From Clostridiales bacterium (lineage in GTDB: Bacteria > Bacillota > Desulfotomaculia > Desulfotomaculales > VENG01), in the NCBI GenBank assembly GCA_021736985.1, contig JAIPEW010000019.1:1-58645 (forward strand): 58,645 nt of DNA, written 5' to 3'. Below are positions 1 through 14,019 of the stretch, in pieces. The number at the start of each line of letters is the position of its first letter. The stretch's first letter is position 1. Below the pieces are notes generated by a model. It worked only from the letters and a program-made list of their open reading frames with translations, was not told where the DNA came from and did not search any database. The position numbers and the translations under genes were made by a program.

Positions 1-46
1 CGGCAACACGTGCTTTCCACATCTTTTGCCGTTCGGCTCTCGTCAT
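1..46 (-). CDS. IS66-family accessory protein TnpA, N-terminal fragment
   Basis: An ATG at 46-44, with GGAGGTG (63-57) ten bases upstream, opens a frame that runs off the window edge. The 15 visible residues, MTRAERQKMWKARVA, match the usual N-terminus of the small IS66 TnpA/OrfA-type protein (M-T-K/R-A-E-R...W...RV). In IS66 elements this gene comes first, before tnpB (the IS66 Orf2 type) and tnpC, the DDE transposase. Only the start is present here, so nothing can be said about integrity. Confidence 0.6.
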   Translation of the reverse strand, partial: MTRAERQKMWKARVA

Positions 47-137
47 TAAGGAAATCCACCTCCAACAATATTGTTTCTGAGGTATATTATCCTATAAATC
101 CGGGGGGATTACTATGTGGGTTATGTTTGACGCTTAC
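1..137 (-). mobile_element. End of an IS66-family insertion sequence (partial)
   Basis: On the minus strand the sequence that directly follows the truncated last CRISPR repeat begins GTAAGCGTC (137 down to 129), the terminal motif typical of IS66-family elements. About 90 bases further in is an SD-preceded start codon for an IS66 TnpA-like protein. The element continues past the left edge, so its other end and target duplication are not visible. The junction falls exactly one base before the end of a CRISPR repeat. Family assignment rests on the end motif plus the TnpA N-terminus. Confidence 0.72.
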
Positions 138-5205
<5,068 letters not shown>

Positions 5206-5375
5206 CTTTGCCTGCTGCAACCCCACATTTGTAGGGGCCTCGCAAGCTCTTATACGCGAACCTAATTTTAAATCTGTTTTTTGGGGAAAATAAATTTTAT
5301 AAATACTTTACAAATAAGCTAATATTACCCCTTGCGATTCTCCAAGCTTTTTATGTCCACTTATGGTTCGCACTT
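5206..5375 (-). promoter_or_regulatory. CRISPR leader
   Basis: This AT-rich 170-base stretch lies between the cas2 stop and the first (newest) repeat, which is where transcription and spacer integration start. It contains two 7-base inverted pairs: TCGCAAG (5240-5246) with CTTGCGA (5331-5337), and GCGAACC (5256-5262) with GGTTCGC (5365-5371). It also contains an imperfect direct repeat, CAAGCTCTTAT at 5243 and CAAGCTTTTTAT at about 5344. These could be protein-binding or integration-guiding sites, but their function is not shown by sequence alone. Confidence 0.8.
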
Positions 5376-5666
5376 TTATACAAGCATTGTATCTTCAGGA
5401 TCAAAAACATACTTAGTACCTACATGTTCCACTCTTCTCTTCCAATTACTACCAAGATTATAATAACGTATACTATCTTTTTCTTCATTAATTATTTCTT
5501 CCAATTTATTTTTTAATATAACAAACTGTGCAGGTTCTAATAAACATTCAAACACCGAGTTTTGAACTCTTTGTCCATAATTAACACATTGCTTAGCAAC
5601 TTTTCGCAATCTTTTTCTACCTGCTGCGGTCGTAGTATTAACGTCATAAGTTATTAACATCATCAT
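5376..5666 (-). CDS. cas2: CRISPR-associated endonuclease Cas2 (type I-C)
   Basis: This 96-residue protein has the usual Cas2 length. It opens with the ferredoxin-like beta strand LITYDVNT, which carries the conserved Asp, and continues with the C-V-N-Y-G-x-R-V-Q-x-S-V-F-E segment typical of Cas2. Cas2 dimers bridge two Cas1 dimers in the spacer-integration complex. It is the last gene of the cas operon, 17 bases after cas1 and directly before the leader. The start is one of three consecutive ATGs behind a GGGGGG stretch, so the exact first residue is uncertain by one or two. Confidence 0.96.
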   Translation of the reverse strand: MMMLITYDVNTTTAAGRKRLRKVAKQCVNYGQRVQNSVFECLLEPAQFVILKNKLEEIINEEKDSIRYYNLGSNWKRRVEHVGTKYVFDPEDTMLV

Positions 5667-5683
5667 ACTCTATTATCCCCCCT

Positions 5684-6715
5684 TTATTTCCAAACAAACG
5701 GCGGGTAACTATCTAAATCCCCTCTTAAATGTCTTGATAACAATAATGCTTGTGCATAAGGCAACAACCCTACAGGTATCTTTTTTCCCAAGAATGGATG
5801 AGTTATCTCTTCTCTTTTTCTTTTTTGCCATGCCTCAATTAATGTTTTCCTGGCATTTTCTTTCATAATTATGCCTCCAGATTCTTTTACAACAAAACCT
5901 TTACTATTAACTTGTCGTCTATTAATAAGGCTCAATGCCATCCTGTCTGCCATATACGGTCTCAATTCTTCCATTAAATCTAAAGCAAGCCCGGCACGTC
6001 CGGGGCGATCACGATGCAAAAAACCTACATAAGAATCTAATCCAACAGTTTCTAATGCAGACCTTGTTTCATGTAAAAGGAGACTGTACAAAAATGATAA
6101 TAATGTATTAACATTATCCTTTGGTGGTCTGCGATTCCTTCCATGCATATAAAAATAATCTTTTTGATAGAGAATTAATTGGTCTAATACTGAAAAATAA
6201 TGCCTGGCGGATTCCCCTTCTATACCCCGAATTTCTTCGAGCGGTAGCTCTTTAGCAAGTTGTAATACGTTTTGTGCAAGAAGTTTGCACACTTGTTCTA
6301 CTTCAGACGTTTGACTCTTTTTTTCATAATCTCGCAAAAAACGCCGGAGTACAGTCCTACAATTAGCAAGTTTCCCGGTAATGAACATTGATGCTAGTTT
6401 TGCAGAATCAATATTAGAGTCAGCTAACCTATATTGTTTCCTTCTCAAGAACACATTTCCCTTAGGAACTCCGTGCAACGTAGCCTGATGTCTACCATGC
6501 ACAGTCAAAAATGATACAGTTACCTGCTTTTGAACACACATCCCCATTAATGCCGGGCTTGCGCCCATATAACCGAACGTAACAATACCCTCTAAATAAT
6601 GAATAGGAGTTCTAAAAACTTCTCCTTCATGAACCTTTACTACAATATTTTCCCCGTCTTTTGCTAAATAGGCATCAGGGTTTGTAACGTAAAGAACATT
6701 CAACATTTTCCTCAT
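5684..6715 (-). CDS. cas1: CRISPR-associated endonuclease/integrase Cas1 (type I-C)
   Basis: At 343 residues it matches the Csd-type Cas1 length. The N-terminal beta-rich part contains VLYVTNPDAYLAKDGENIVV. The helical catalytic part contains the conserved GLDSYVGFLHRDRPGRAGLA region and ALSLINRRQ, with the metal-binding Glu/His/Asp neighbourhood in place. Cas1 catalyses spacer integration at the leader-repeat junction with Cas2. The ATG has GGAGG about nine bases upstream. It sits between cas4 (19-base gap) and cas2, the standard I-C order. No truncation or frameshift is seen, so adaptation is probably functional. Confidence 0.97.
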   Translation of the reverse strand: MRKMLNVLYVTNPDAYLAKDGENIVVKVHEGEVFRTPIHYLEGIVTFGYMGASPALMGMCVQKQVTVSFLTVHGRHQATLHGVPKGNVFLRRKQYRLADSNIDSAKLASMFITGKLANCRTVLRRFLRDYEKKSQTSEVEQVCKLLAQNVLQLAKELPLEEIRGIEGESARHYFSVLDQLILYQKDYFYMHGRNRRPPKDNVNTLLSFLYSLLLHETRSALETVGLDSYVGFLHRDRPGRAGLALDLMEELRPYMADRMALSLINRRQVNSKGFVVKESGGIIMKENARKTLIEAWQKRKREEITHPFLGKKIPVGLLPYAQALLLSRHLRGDLDSYPPFVWK

Positions 6716-6734
6716 GCCATAATCCTCCGGTTAT

Positions 6735-7403
6735 TTATTCTTTCATGCTTACATATATATTTTTTAAATATGATTTTATTTTTTGGTTACCCCTGGATAA
6801 TTCCGGAACACATATACTTCTCAAAGAACAATTTTTACACCTTTTATCTTTTACCGGAGGTGGAGTTTTTCCGATCTCAAATAGCCAGTGCATTCTATCA
6901 GACAAATCTTTAACTCTAGTCCTTAAACACTCGTTAAACTCGACCTTATGCCTGTGCTTAGTCTCTCCATAATATAAATACCCGTAATCAATAACAATGG
7001 CTAGCATTTCCTCCAGGCAAATACTTTGAGCACACAACTGAACATCATCCCTGTCATCGGGTTTTGGCTTCCCTCGCTTATATTCTACAATATTATATCT
7101 TACACTAGATTCCTCTTTACTCATTTTTTGAAGCTCAATAACATCAGCAACACCATATAAACCAAGATTTTTTGACACCAGGGGAACCGACCTTACTAAT
7201 TTGACATTACCACGAGTTTCTGTTAAATACGGATCATCCGCCTTTTGATGCAAATTTCTTCCTTCTGCAGTTCGTGCATTCTCAATCCACTGACCTTCAA
7301 TATGAATAAGCCCCCATTGTCTTTCACAAAACGCAAAATGCTGAATACCGGATAAAGAAAGATAGTCTTTCTCTTTATATACTTTTTCATTTTTATCTTT
7401 CAA
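6735..7403 (-). CDS. cas4: CRISPR-associated exonuclease Cas4
   Basis: This 222-residue RecB-like nuclease trims prespacers and defines PAM and orientation during adaptation. Visible hallmarks are a Cys near residue 26 (FAFCERQW), the nuclease segment with EYKRGKP near residue 107 followed by the DDVQLCAQ helix, and a C-terminal cysteine cluster KRCKNCSLRSIC. Together these cysteines form the usual Fe-S site. Translation probably starts at TTG 7403 (AAAGGG upstream), overlapping the cas7 stop by 11 bases and suggesting translational coupling. Confidence 0.95.
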   Translation of the reverse strand: MKDKNEKVYKEKDYLSLSGIQHFAFCERQWGLIHIEGQWIENARTAEGRNLHQKADDPYLTETRGNVKLVRSVPLVSKNLGLYGVADVIELQKMSKEESSVRYNIVEYKRGKPKPDDRDDVQLCAQSICLEEMLAIVIDYGYLYYGETKHRHKVEFNECLRTRVKDLSDRMHWLFEIGKTPPPVKDKRCKNCSLRSICVPELSRGNQKIKSYLKNIYVSMKE

Positions 7404-8265
7404 TTAACTTTACCCTTTCTGGTACATCTTCATAATTTATGTTCACTTTATAGTCAATATATGAGCGAGGTGGACAAGTTGGTTCTTTTCTTGAAACAGT
7501 AACAAGATCAAACAGTTTATGCGCCGGTGCATTCCCAAGGGTTGTCTCGTGTTCAAAAACAATTAACTTTCTAGCAGACATTTTCCCCCTGGCTGCCGAC
7601 CGATCATGGTCAAACATGTTTACCAGCGCTTCCCACAATAATTCAAGATCAGCCTGGTCAAACCCCGACTTTTCAGCCAGGTTAGCAGAAATAAACCCTT
7701 CAACTCTGTACAATGCATAAGGGACTATATGCTTTCTTCCCATCTCCCTGTCCTTCTTTTCTGCATCTTTTTCATTCGTGACTGCCATCCTAGTTATTGT
7801 AACCTCCTGCTGAACAATAGGGTCAATACTGCGAGCAAAATTAACTTGCACAGGTCCATGTACTTGCCCGCAATTAACTTCAGTAGTCATAACCGCACCA
7901 AAAGTACGAATATCAAAAAAATTTTTATACATAAAAGATTTAATTTTTTTTGCATCTTCCTCTTTCTTTGGTAATTTTTTATTTTCCGGTTCTATCCCAG
8001 CAGAACTATATGCCTTCTTGTGCTGGGCATTTAATACTGCTCCTTCACGGACATAAATATCATATCCTTCTATTCCGCCTTTTGCTATATCTACATAGTT
8101 CCTGATTTTTCTTTTTAAGCAAACATCAGTAACCAACCCTAAACCGGTTTCTGCATCAATTCGCGGCATATTACCTGCATCGGGATCGCCATTAGGATTA
8201 CCATTCTCCACGTCGAACAATAATACAAATTCATACCTATTTTTTATGGCTTCAGACATTATCAA
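7393..8265 (-). CDS. cas7: Type I-C Cascade backbone protein Cas7 (Csd2)
   Basis: About 290 residues, the usual size for Csd2. Recognisable features are the N-terminal YEFVLLFDVENGNPNGDPD segment, typical of Cas7/Csd2, and the central RTFGAVMTTEVNCGQVHGPV segment. Cas7 forms the crRNA-binding filament of Cascade. The start may be TTG 8265 or, more likely, ATG 8259, with AAAGGAG about 11 bases upstream; the difference is two residues. It overlaps the cas8c stop by a few bases, a sign of tight coupling. Confidence 0.96.
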   Translation of the reverse strand: MIMSEAIKNRYEFVLLFDVENGNPNGDPDAGNMPRIDAETGLGLVTDVCLKRKIRNYVDIAKGGIEGYDIYVREGAVLNAQHKKAYSSAGIEPENKKLPKKEEDAKKIKSFMYKNFFDIRTFGAVMTTEVNCGQVHGPVQVNFARSIDPIVQQEVTITRMAVTNEKDAEKKDREMGRKHIVPYALYRVEGFISANLAEKSGFDQADLELLWEALVNMFDHDRSAARGKMSARKLIVFEHETTLGNAPAHKLFDLVTVSRKEPTCPPRSYIDYKVNINYEDVPERVKLIER

Positions 8266-10067
8266 ACACTCTCCTTTTTATCCTTTTTTGTATACAACGC
8301 CTGGCGCTGGTGATAATAACCGAGCATAAATTGCCCTTGTTCCTCCACGTTTAGGTGAGCAGGAAAGCCGTCAATCCCAGAAATAATTTCCTCTATGCAC
8401 TTATCCATATATCCCCCGTATTCCGCCTTAGAAATATGGTGTTGAGCTAATTTCAATAAAATTGGAAAGACTGAAACGGGTGTAGCAGAAGCAGACCCAA
8501 AATACTTTTCCCGGATAGTTGATTTAATACCAGGATTAGCACCCTCCTGCACTTTTTCCAGTAAAGAAAACAAACGACCTAATAAATAACCACGGTTACG
8601 ATTTTGTTCATTCAGTGCCACAGTCAACTTCACCTCATCTTCTTTATTATAAAAACGGTTAAACCTGTTCAGGTATGCCTTTATCACAGCAGCACGTACA
8701 TAATTAACTTCCCGGTCAGCCCTGATACGCGAAATTATCGCATTATACAAAGAGCGGGGATAAGGTGTCCCGGTTAAAATAGACCGCATCAAAATTCCAC
8801 CAAGCAAGGGCGGAATTTTCCTGGTATCTTTTTGGGGAGCAGTCTCCTTTAAAATCATACCTATTGAAATAAAACCAGGTTCCCTGTCATATCTTTTTAT
8901 CATTGCCATATCAGAGTGATGGCGGCTAAGCCTTTTTATAAAATTCCCGTAACGATCTACATGCCAAAATCTCACTGCCAGACGGCTATCATTAGGGGCT
9001 AAACCTAGAATGTAAAAATTAACATTCTCATTAATCCCTTCCAAATCCGTGTTGATGGGTTTACCAACTTTAATCGTGTTAAATATGTCATGCAGTAATT
9101 TTACTGTTTGTGGCTCCCTAACTGTATGATTAGAATCATCTTTCTCTTTTTTCCTATTTTTATCACTATCTTCCGGTACCGGGTAAAGCAAGGCTCCCAA
9201 CAGGTCTTCTTCCAAACCGTTTACCGAAGACTCTGCCCAGAATACCGTGGTAGTATCACCTACCTTTATACGGTGCTTACTGCTGCCCAACAAGTAGTTA
9301 AGTGCAGTAGTATATCCAAAAACAGCTTCCTCACTAATTGGCGCGTTAAAACTTTGTTCCTTCCCATAGGATGTAAATGCATTGCAATTAAAAGAAACCA
9401 GTGAAGCACCACTGGGATGTGCTCCTGACACACCCTTTATGCTGGGATGAAGACGGGCTATCCCCGTGGCTTTTCCAGTAACAAGGCACTGCATTTTAAT
9501 TTCAGACAAATGGTTCAACCTATACTTGTCCCATGCTTCTTTGACTGCCTTTCGTTCATGAATAAAACCATCTGATCCTGATAATTTAAAGACAATGTTG
9601 CTTCCTTCGGCCAGATCATCAAAATACCTGGCAATTACGGGATGTTCCCCAGCATTTTCAATATCCCATTTATGGAGAAAAGTTAAGAAAACAATCGCGC
9701 CTTCATCTTCCACGCCTGCCAGAATTTCTTCTTGCTTTCTAACAAAAACCTCAAAACACTCCCGGAGTCTTTCTTTCTTTTCTTTTTTATTTTTTCGGCT
9801 CACCCCTAATGCATAAGTACAGTTATCACACATGAAATTGGCTGAAATACCCGACGTTTTTTTTGCTTGTTCCGGTACGTCCATTTCTCTTGCTACAATT
9901 TTCTTTCGGCTTTCTGCTCTCAAATCAATAATGTCCAGCAAGTTGCCATCCCCGGACAATACCAGGCTGTGTCCTACTTTTGCCTTATTAAATCCCGGCT
10001 CGCTCACCCCGGAATCCTGTTCATTTAACAATGTCTCGTAATACCTGTACAGCGCATTAACAATCAT
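8262..10067 (-). CDS. cas8c: Type I-C Cascade large subunit Cas8c (Csd1)
   Basis: At 601 residues this fits Csd1/Cas8c, the large subunit that recognises the PAM. In many I-C systems an internal start within this gene yields the small Cas11 subunit. The N-terminus (MIVNALYRYYETL) and the zinc-ribbon-like CDNC near residue 80 match the family, as does QCLVTGKATGIARLHPSIKG in the middle. The C-terminal helical part (from about residue 480) would be the Cas11-like region; I did not identify a clear internal start. It overlaps the cas5 stop by four bases (ATGA). Confidence 0.95.
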   Translation of the reverse strand: MIVNALYRYYETLLNEQDSGVSEPGFNKAKVGHSLVLSGDGNLLDIIDLRAESRKKIVAREMDVPEQAKKTSGISANFMCDNCTYALGVSRKNKKEKKERLRECFEVFVRKQEEILAGVEDEGAIVFLTFLHKWDIENAGEHPVIARYFDDLAEGSNIVFKLSGSDGFIHERKAVKEAWDKYRLNHLSEIKMQCLVTGKATGIARLHPSIKGVSGAHPSGASLVSFNCNAFTSYGKEQSFNAPISEEAVFGYTTALNYLLGSSKHRIKVGDTTTVFWAESSVNGLEEDLLGALLYPVPEDSDKNRKKEKDDSNHTVREPQTVKLLHDIFNTIKVGKPINTDLEGINENVNFYILGLAPNDSRLAVRFWHVDRYGNFIKRLSRHHSDMAMIKRYDREPGFISIGMILKETAPQKDTRKIPPLLGGILMRSILTGTPYPRSLYNAIISRIRADREVNYVRAAVIKAYLNRFNRFYNKEDEVKLTVALNEQNRNRGYLLGRLFSLLEKVQEGANPGIKSTIREKYFGSASATPVSVFPILLKLAQHHISKAEYGGYMDKCIEEIISGIDGFPAHLNVEEQGQFMLGYYHQRQALYTKKDKKESV

Positions 10068-10738
10068 CCAGCCACCCCATTTTCCATCGAAGGTATTTCA
10101 ATCACACCATCTTTCATGGTAGCTCTGAAAAATACCGGGTTCATTCCACTTTCATAATTAATGTCCAGGAGCATCCACCCCAGGTCTTTTTCCCCTTCCC
10201 CGCCGTATATAGATTGAGGCAGAATCTCATCACTTTCAATCAGCCGGAACATAGCAGGGAATTCTCTACATCCCAGGTAAGGTTGCTTAAAACACTGTCC
10301 CTGCCTGGCCCTGCGGGAAAACATCGCATAATGCTTTTCCCGTGCATCTTCATTTTCTGATTCTCCCGACATTTCGAAATGTGCTTCTATAACATAGGAC
10401 ACATCTCGTAAAAGAAGTGCAGCTCTTTGCTGACGATTTTGATTTTCTGACGCATACATACACAATTCAACTGTTTTTCCCTTTAAAGCCTTCTTGACAT
10501 TACCTACGGAGATCTTACTTCCTACTTCGTTACGACGCACATTATCAAATTTTATTTCATTAAGTACATGAATTTTATCCACAACCCATTTAATAGATGG
10601 TTTCCAGTGAACAGCCTCCAGTATTCCTCTCGCAGCAGAAGGCGTCATAACATCATAACTTACCCTTTCCACCTTCATTTCCGGCCGAGTAAAACATGCA
10701 TATTCCCCCCAAACCAAAAGACAGATACCGTATCCCAT
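10064..10738 (-). CDS. cas5c: Type I-C Cas5 (Cas5d), crRNA-processing Cascade subunit
   Basis: A 224-residue RAMP protein. In subtype I-C, Cas5 replaces Cas6: it cuts the pre-crRNA and stays bound to the 5' handle. The start Y-G-I-x-L-L-V-W-G-E-Y-A-C-F-T-R-P-E and the VSYDVMTPSAARGILEAVHWKP block are diagnostic of Cas5d. The start was moved to ATG 10738 because GGAGG lies seven bases upstream. A TTG two codons earlier is less well placed. Spacing from cas3 is short and the gene overlaps cas8c. Confidence 0.95.
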   Translation of the reverse strand: MGYGICLLVWGEYACFTRPEMKVERVSYDVMTPSAARGILEAVHWKPSIKWVVDKIHVLNEIKFDNVRRNEVGSKISVGNVKKALKGKTVELCMYASENQNRQQRAALLLRDVSYVIEAHFEMSGESENEDAREKHYAMFSRRARQGQCFKQPYLGCREFPAMFRLIESDEILPQSIYGGEGEKDLGWMLLDINYESGMNPVFFRATMKDGVIEIPSMENGVAG

Positions 10739-10760
10739 TAACAATCCTCCTTCCTTATTT

Positions 10761-12968
10761 CTAAATTATCAAAGTATCATTTGTTAACATGGTTTCTGTA
10801 ATAGGCAGCAACCCGGTTTCTTTGCTGTAGTAATTATTGAATATTTCCTCTTTTAATACATAAAACCGGCCAGCAATAGACTCCAAAGCCCCGCAAGTAA
10901 ATAATTCTTGCAATTCTTTTTCATATACGCATACACCATATTTCTGAAGTCTCCTGGCATACATTCCAGGGAAAAAACTATTTTCCGCTTCCACCAGCAA
11001 ATTACGGCAATGTTTATCTCTGGGAATAACAATCATAATCGTATTATCATCAATCAATTTAAATTTCCTTGCAATAGTCCTAAAAGGAAACTTCAATTGC
11101 CTTTTCTGTTCCCTGATCTCCGCTAAAATACCCTCTTTATCCAATAAATCAGCATCAACTTCATACAATGAAGTGAAATATTTTTCAACAGCTTCAAGAG
11201 TCAATGGATCATCATAAGATTCCAGGACCATACCACCTAAAGAAGCAGTTCGGCTCAACCATCCCCTGGGCATGCCATGTTTTTCCGGCCAAAATACATA
11301 TGCTTGTCCATCTTGATACAGACCTTCCCTGTTACATCGGCCTGCCGACTGTGCTATGGAATCAATACCTGCCATGCTCCGGTAAACCACTGGAAAATCA
11401 ATATCTACCCCTGCTTCAATTAATTGCGTAGAAATAACTCTACATATCTTGCCTGATTTTAGTCTTTCCTTTACTGCATCCAAGACTGCTGTTCTATGTA
11501 CCGGACACATCCTTGTACTTAAATGAAACGTTCCCTCACCCTGGATTCTGTCATACAATATACGGGCATGTTTTTTAGAGTTTACAATACATAATACCTG
11601 GCGATGATTAACGAGCTTTTCAACTAATTCATTATCATAAACTTGTCCCATGTTGTTTACTTTTACTCGTTTAAATGCTTTATATAAATTTTGGGGTTCA
11701 TTAATAATTTCAACAGGAGCAATACTCTCCGGCAAAAACTTTTTAATTGCCGGTTGTGTAGCTGTGCATAATACTACTGTGGCTTTGTAATTAGCAACCA
11801 ATTCCATTACTGCGTTTAAACACGGTTTTAAAAAACCTGTTGTAATCATTTGCGCTTCATCAATAATAATTACGCTGTTGGCAATATTATGGATTTTTCT
11901 GCACTTTGAGCTTCTAGCCCCAAAAAGAGATTCAAAAAATTGAATATTGGTTGTTACAACAAGAGGTATATCCCAGTTCTCGGCAGCCAATTTTAACTTT
12001 TCGTTTATATCCAGTATATATTCAGCTTCACTTTCTACCATGTCCTCACGTAAATAAGAGAAATTACTATGGTGTTCAAGAACGCTTTCTTCACCAAGGA
12101 CTTTTTTAAATACCGCAGCATTCTGTTCAATAATACTAGTATACGGTATCACATATATCACGCGTTTCTTTCCATGCTTTACAGCATGCCTTAACGCGAA
12201 ACTCAAGGATGATAATGTCTTACCTCCACCCGTAGGAACAGTTAATGTAAAAAGGCCCGGTTCAAACTCCGCTTTTTCCCGGCAGTTAGCAAGGATTTCT
12301 GCCCGTTTTTTATTAATGGGCAAATCTAAAGCACCTGCACATAGATTATCAAGATACTGGTCTAAAAATAGTAACAATTCATTAAGAGAATAATACCTAC
12401 CACGTTTAATAGCTTTTTCCGAACTTACAGCTTTTTCTGTATCCAAAAAATCTGCATCAACCAGGCACGAATAAAGAAACCTGGTAAGGAATTGAACGCT
12501 AAACCCTGCCCCCGTTACAGGTTCTATACCGGGAAAAGTTAGGTCATCTTTAGACGGGATTTCTATTTCTTTGAAAAACGCGCTGTAATCATTTAACTTT
12601 TTACTCAACCTAGCTTCAAGAGATGCTTCATCTGCCGCACTTCCCCAATCAGGCAACCCACAATGGTGCCCCGATATTACATATGCCAATATTCTCCCGA
12701 CCGGACCATACCGTTTTTCTATCTCTACAGCACCGGGAGTAGAGTGATCAATTTTGGCACCATATCCTTCAAGACGTTTTTGAAACTCTAAAGTATATTT
12801 ACCCATATCATGAAACAGCCCCGCTGCAAAAGCAAGTTTCTCCATACCTACTTCCTTTGAAAAAGAACTTGCAATAACACTGGTATCATTTAAATGCGAT
12901 TTTAGTAAATGCCACTGGCTTCTGTCTTTTTCTTTATCTGAATGTGCATAAAAAATAATAATAACCAC
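10761..12968 (-). CDS. cas3: CRISPR-associated helicase/nuclease Cas3 (HD fused)
   Basis: A 735-residue protein with an N-terminal HD nuclease and a C-terminal superfamily 2 helicase, the effector that degrades target DNA recruited by Cascade. The HD signature is LFHDMGKY at residues 51-58. Walker A is TVPTGGGKT at about 243-251. Walker B is the DEAQ box at 370-373. Helicase motif VI is QSAGRCNREG at about 540. It is the first gene of the operon, which fits the need for Cas3 to be made with Cascade. The start given is GTG 12968; its SD (AAGGGGG) is uncomfortably close, so a nearby alternative start is possible. Confidence 0.96.
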   Translation of the reverse strand: MVIIIFYAHSDKEKDRSQWHLLKSHLNDTSVIASSFSKEVGMEKLAFAAGLFHDMGKYTLEFQKRLEGYGAKIDHSTPGAVEIEKRYGPVGRILAYVISGHHCGLPDWGSAADEASLEARLSKKLNDYSAFFKEIEIPSKDDLTFPGIEPVTGAGFSVQFLTRFLYSCLVDADFLDTEKAVSSEKAIKRGRYYSLNELLLFLDQYLDNLCAGALDLPINKKRAEILANCREKAEFEPGLFTLTVPTGGGKTLSSLSFALRHAVKHGKKRVIYVIPYTSIIEQNAAVFKKVLGEESVLEHHSNFSYLREDMVESEAEYILDINEKLKLAAENWDIPLVVTTNIQFFESLFGARSSKCRKIHNIANSVIIIDEAQMITTGFLKPCLNAVMELVANYKATVVLCTATQPAIKKFLPESIAPVEIINEPQNLYKAFKRVKVNNMGQVYDNELVEKLVNHRQVLCIVNSKKHARILYDRIQGEGTFHLSTRMCPVHRTAVLDAVKERLKSGKICRVISTQLIEAGVDIDFPVVYRSMAGIDSIAQSAGRCNREGLYQDGQAYVFWPEKHGMPRGWLSRTASLGGMVLESYDDPLTLEAVEKYFTSLYEVDADLLDKEGILAEIREQKRQLKFPFRTIARKFKLIDDNTIMIVIPRDKHCRNLLVEAENSFFPGMYARRLQKYGVCVYEKELQELFTCGALESIAGRFYVLKEEIFNNYYSKETGLLPITETMLTNDTLII

Positions 12969-13051
12969 CCCCTTCCAATATGCATAAACCTGTAGATAAC
13001 AACCTATAAAAAATTTGAGTACATCCCCAGTTTGGAAACCAGCAAGCTAAG

Positions 13052-13068
13052 TAACTAGATACTAGTTA
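13052..13068. promoter_or_regulatory. Operator-like palindrome upstream of the cas operon
   Basis: TAACTAG-ATA-CTAGTTA is a perfect 7-base inverted repeat with a 3-base centre, about 85 bases before cas3. The rest of 12969-13188 is AT-rich with no convincing gene, so the operon promoter must lie here. I cannot fix its -35/-10 with confidence. Binding of a regulator, for example one of the XRE proteins nearby, is inference only. Confidence 0.35.
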
Positions 13069-13188
13069 TATCAACTAATAATGTAAAATTTTTAATATTA
13101 ATACCTTAGCAAAAAATTTAGACATATTATTGTCCAAATCTTATAAACAACACAATTTTTTATAAAACGACTTTTTTTGCAAAACAAT

Positions 13189-13231
13189 AAAAAATGGGGT
13201 ATCTTTTATAATAAAAGGTACCCCATTTTTT
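13189..13231. terminator. Strong bidirectional terminator-like palindrome
   Basis: A near-perfect palindrome of 43 bases with 21-base arms and one G-T pair: AAAAAATGGGGTA on the left and TACCCCATTTTTT on the right. The A and T tracts make it intrinsic-terminator-like on both strands. It would end leftward transcription from the Spo0E and XRE genes and so insulate the cas operon from them. The remaining sequence to 13362 is AT-rich with nothing recognisable. Confidence 0.8.
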
Positions 13232-13362
13232 ATTAACTTTTTTAATTTATAGCTATTATTCTTTTTAATATTCATATTTGAATATTTTCGATATTTATTG
13301 TTATTTTCCTTTTTTATAACAAAGAAGGTTTTTTTGCAGCTTTTTTATAAGTAATTCACAAC

Positions 13363-13539
13363 TTATTCTTCCCCGCGAACATGATTCAATTTTTGAAATG
13401 CTGCTATATATTCATCCAACTCTTGACTTATCTTGATTGTTTCATTATTCATACTAAACTGTAAAGATACGGATAGATTTAAATGACATCTTAACTCTTC
13501 TATTTTCTTTTCTAAATAAGAAAATTCTTCACTTCTCAT
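13363..13539 (-). CDS. Spo0E-family aspartyl-phosphate phosphatase
   Basis: A 58-residue all-helical protein with the family signature ISQELDEYI (S-Q-x-L-D) in the second helix. Spo0E-like proteins dephosphorylate Spo0A~P and so restrain sporulation. The start was set at ATG 13539 because GGGGAG lies seven bases upstream; a longer frame from 13557 has no such signal. It is followed by the 13189-13231 terminator. Its place between an XRE regulator and the cas operon is probably incidental, but it supports an endospore-forming host. Confidence 0.85.
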   Translation of the reverse strand: MRSEEFSYLEKKIEELRCHLNLSVSLQFSMNNETIKISQELDEYIAAFQKLNHVRGEE

Positions 13540-13630
13540 AATTAAGCTCCCCGGCAATAATAAATAGACAATACTGTTTGATAAGTTATACTATAAGGTA
13601 AAGGATAAAACTTGGTAATTTTTTAACTTG

Positions 13631-13828
13631 CTATTTATTGAGTTTAGGAGAAAAATAAAATTCAATATCTAAAACTGTTAAAATATTTTGCATATTTTTA
13701 AATGATGGAATTCTTCGTCCAGTTTCAATATCCCAAATGAATTGATAAGAAAGACCTGTTTTTTTAGCTACATCTCTAAGACTCAGTTTTTTGGATAACC
13801 TGGCCTCATGAATGGTTCTACTCAACAT
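13631..13828 (-). CDS. Small XRE-family HTH regulator
   Basis: A 65-residue protein consisting almost only of a helix-turn-helix of the Cro/C1 type: SLRDVAKKTGLSYQFIWDIE at about residues 16-35, then GRRIPSFKNMQNILTVLDI. The ATG has AAAGGGG about eight bases upstream. It is divergent from a second XRE gene at 14020, and both share the unusual recognition-helix ending W-D-I-E-x-G-R-R. They look like paralogues and probably bind similar sites. Targets are unknown. Confidence 0.85.
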   Translation of the reverse strand: MLSRTIHEARLSKKLSLRDVAKKTGLSYQFIWDIETGRRIPSFKNMQNILTVLDIEFYFSPKLNK

Positions 13829-13853
13829 ATGTACAACCCCTTTACAGAGATTG

Positions 13854-13997
13854 TATGCTATTTGCGGTCATAATTCAATACGAAGTATGCATTATATGTA
13901 GATATATGATAAATTTAACTGCGGAATTTTTACGTTAAATTTTTTTTGCATAAAATTTCTGCTATTTGCGCATTGATTGCTGTCTGCATATAGCATA
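13854..13997. promoter_or_regulatory. Three operator-like copies of TATGCTATTTGCGG between the divergent XRE genes
   Basis: The divergent intergenic region has TATGCTATTTGCGG at 13854-13867 (plus strand). TCTGCTATTTGCGC follows at 13959-13972, sharing GCTATTTGCG exactly. On the minus strand TATGCTATATGCAG lies at 13984-13997. One copy is close to each start codon. Three related sites between two related HTH genes is the usual layout of autoregulatory operators. Promoters must lie here, but I do not see a clean consensus pair. Confidence 0.55.
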
Positions 13998-14019
13998 TAA
14001 TCATCTTGGAGGTTGACTT

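Noticed and set aside
13189-13231. Insertion-sequence end or tracrRNA-like element near cas
   Set aside because: It is a simple AT-flanked palindrome at the end of a gene with no similarity to the CRISPR repeat.
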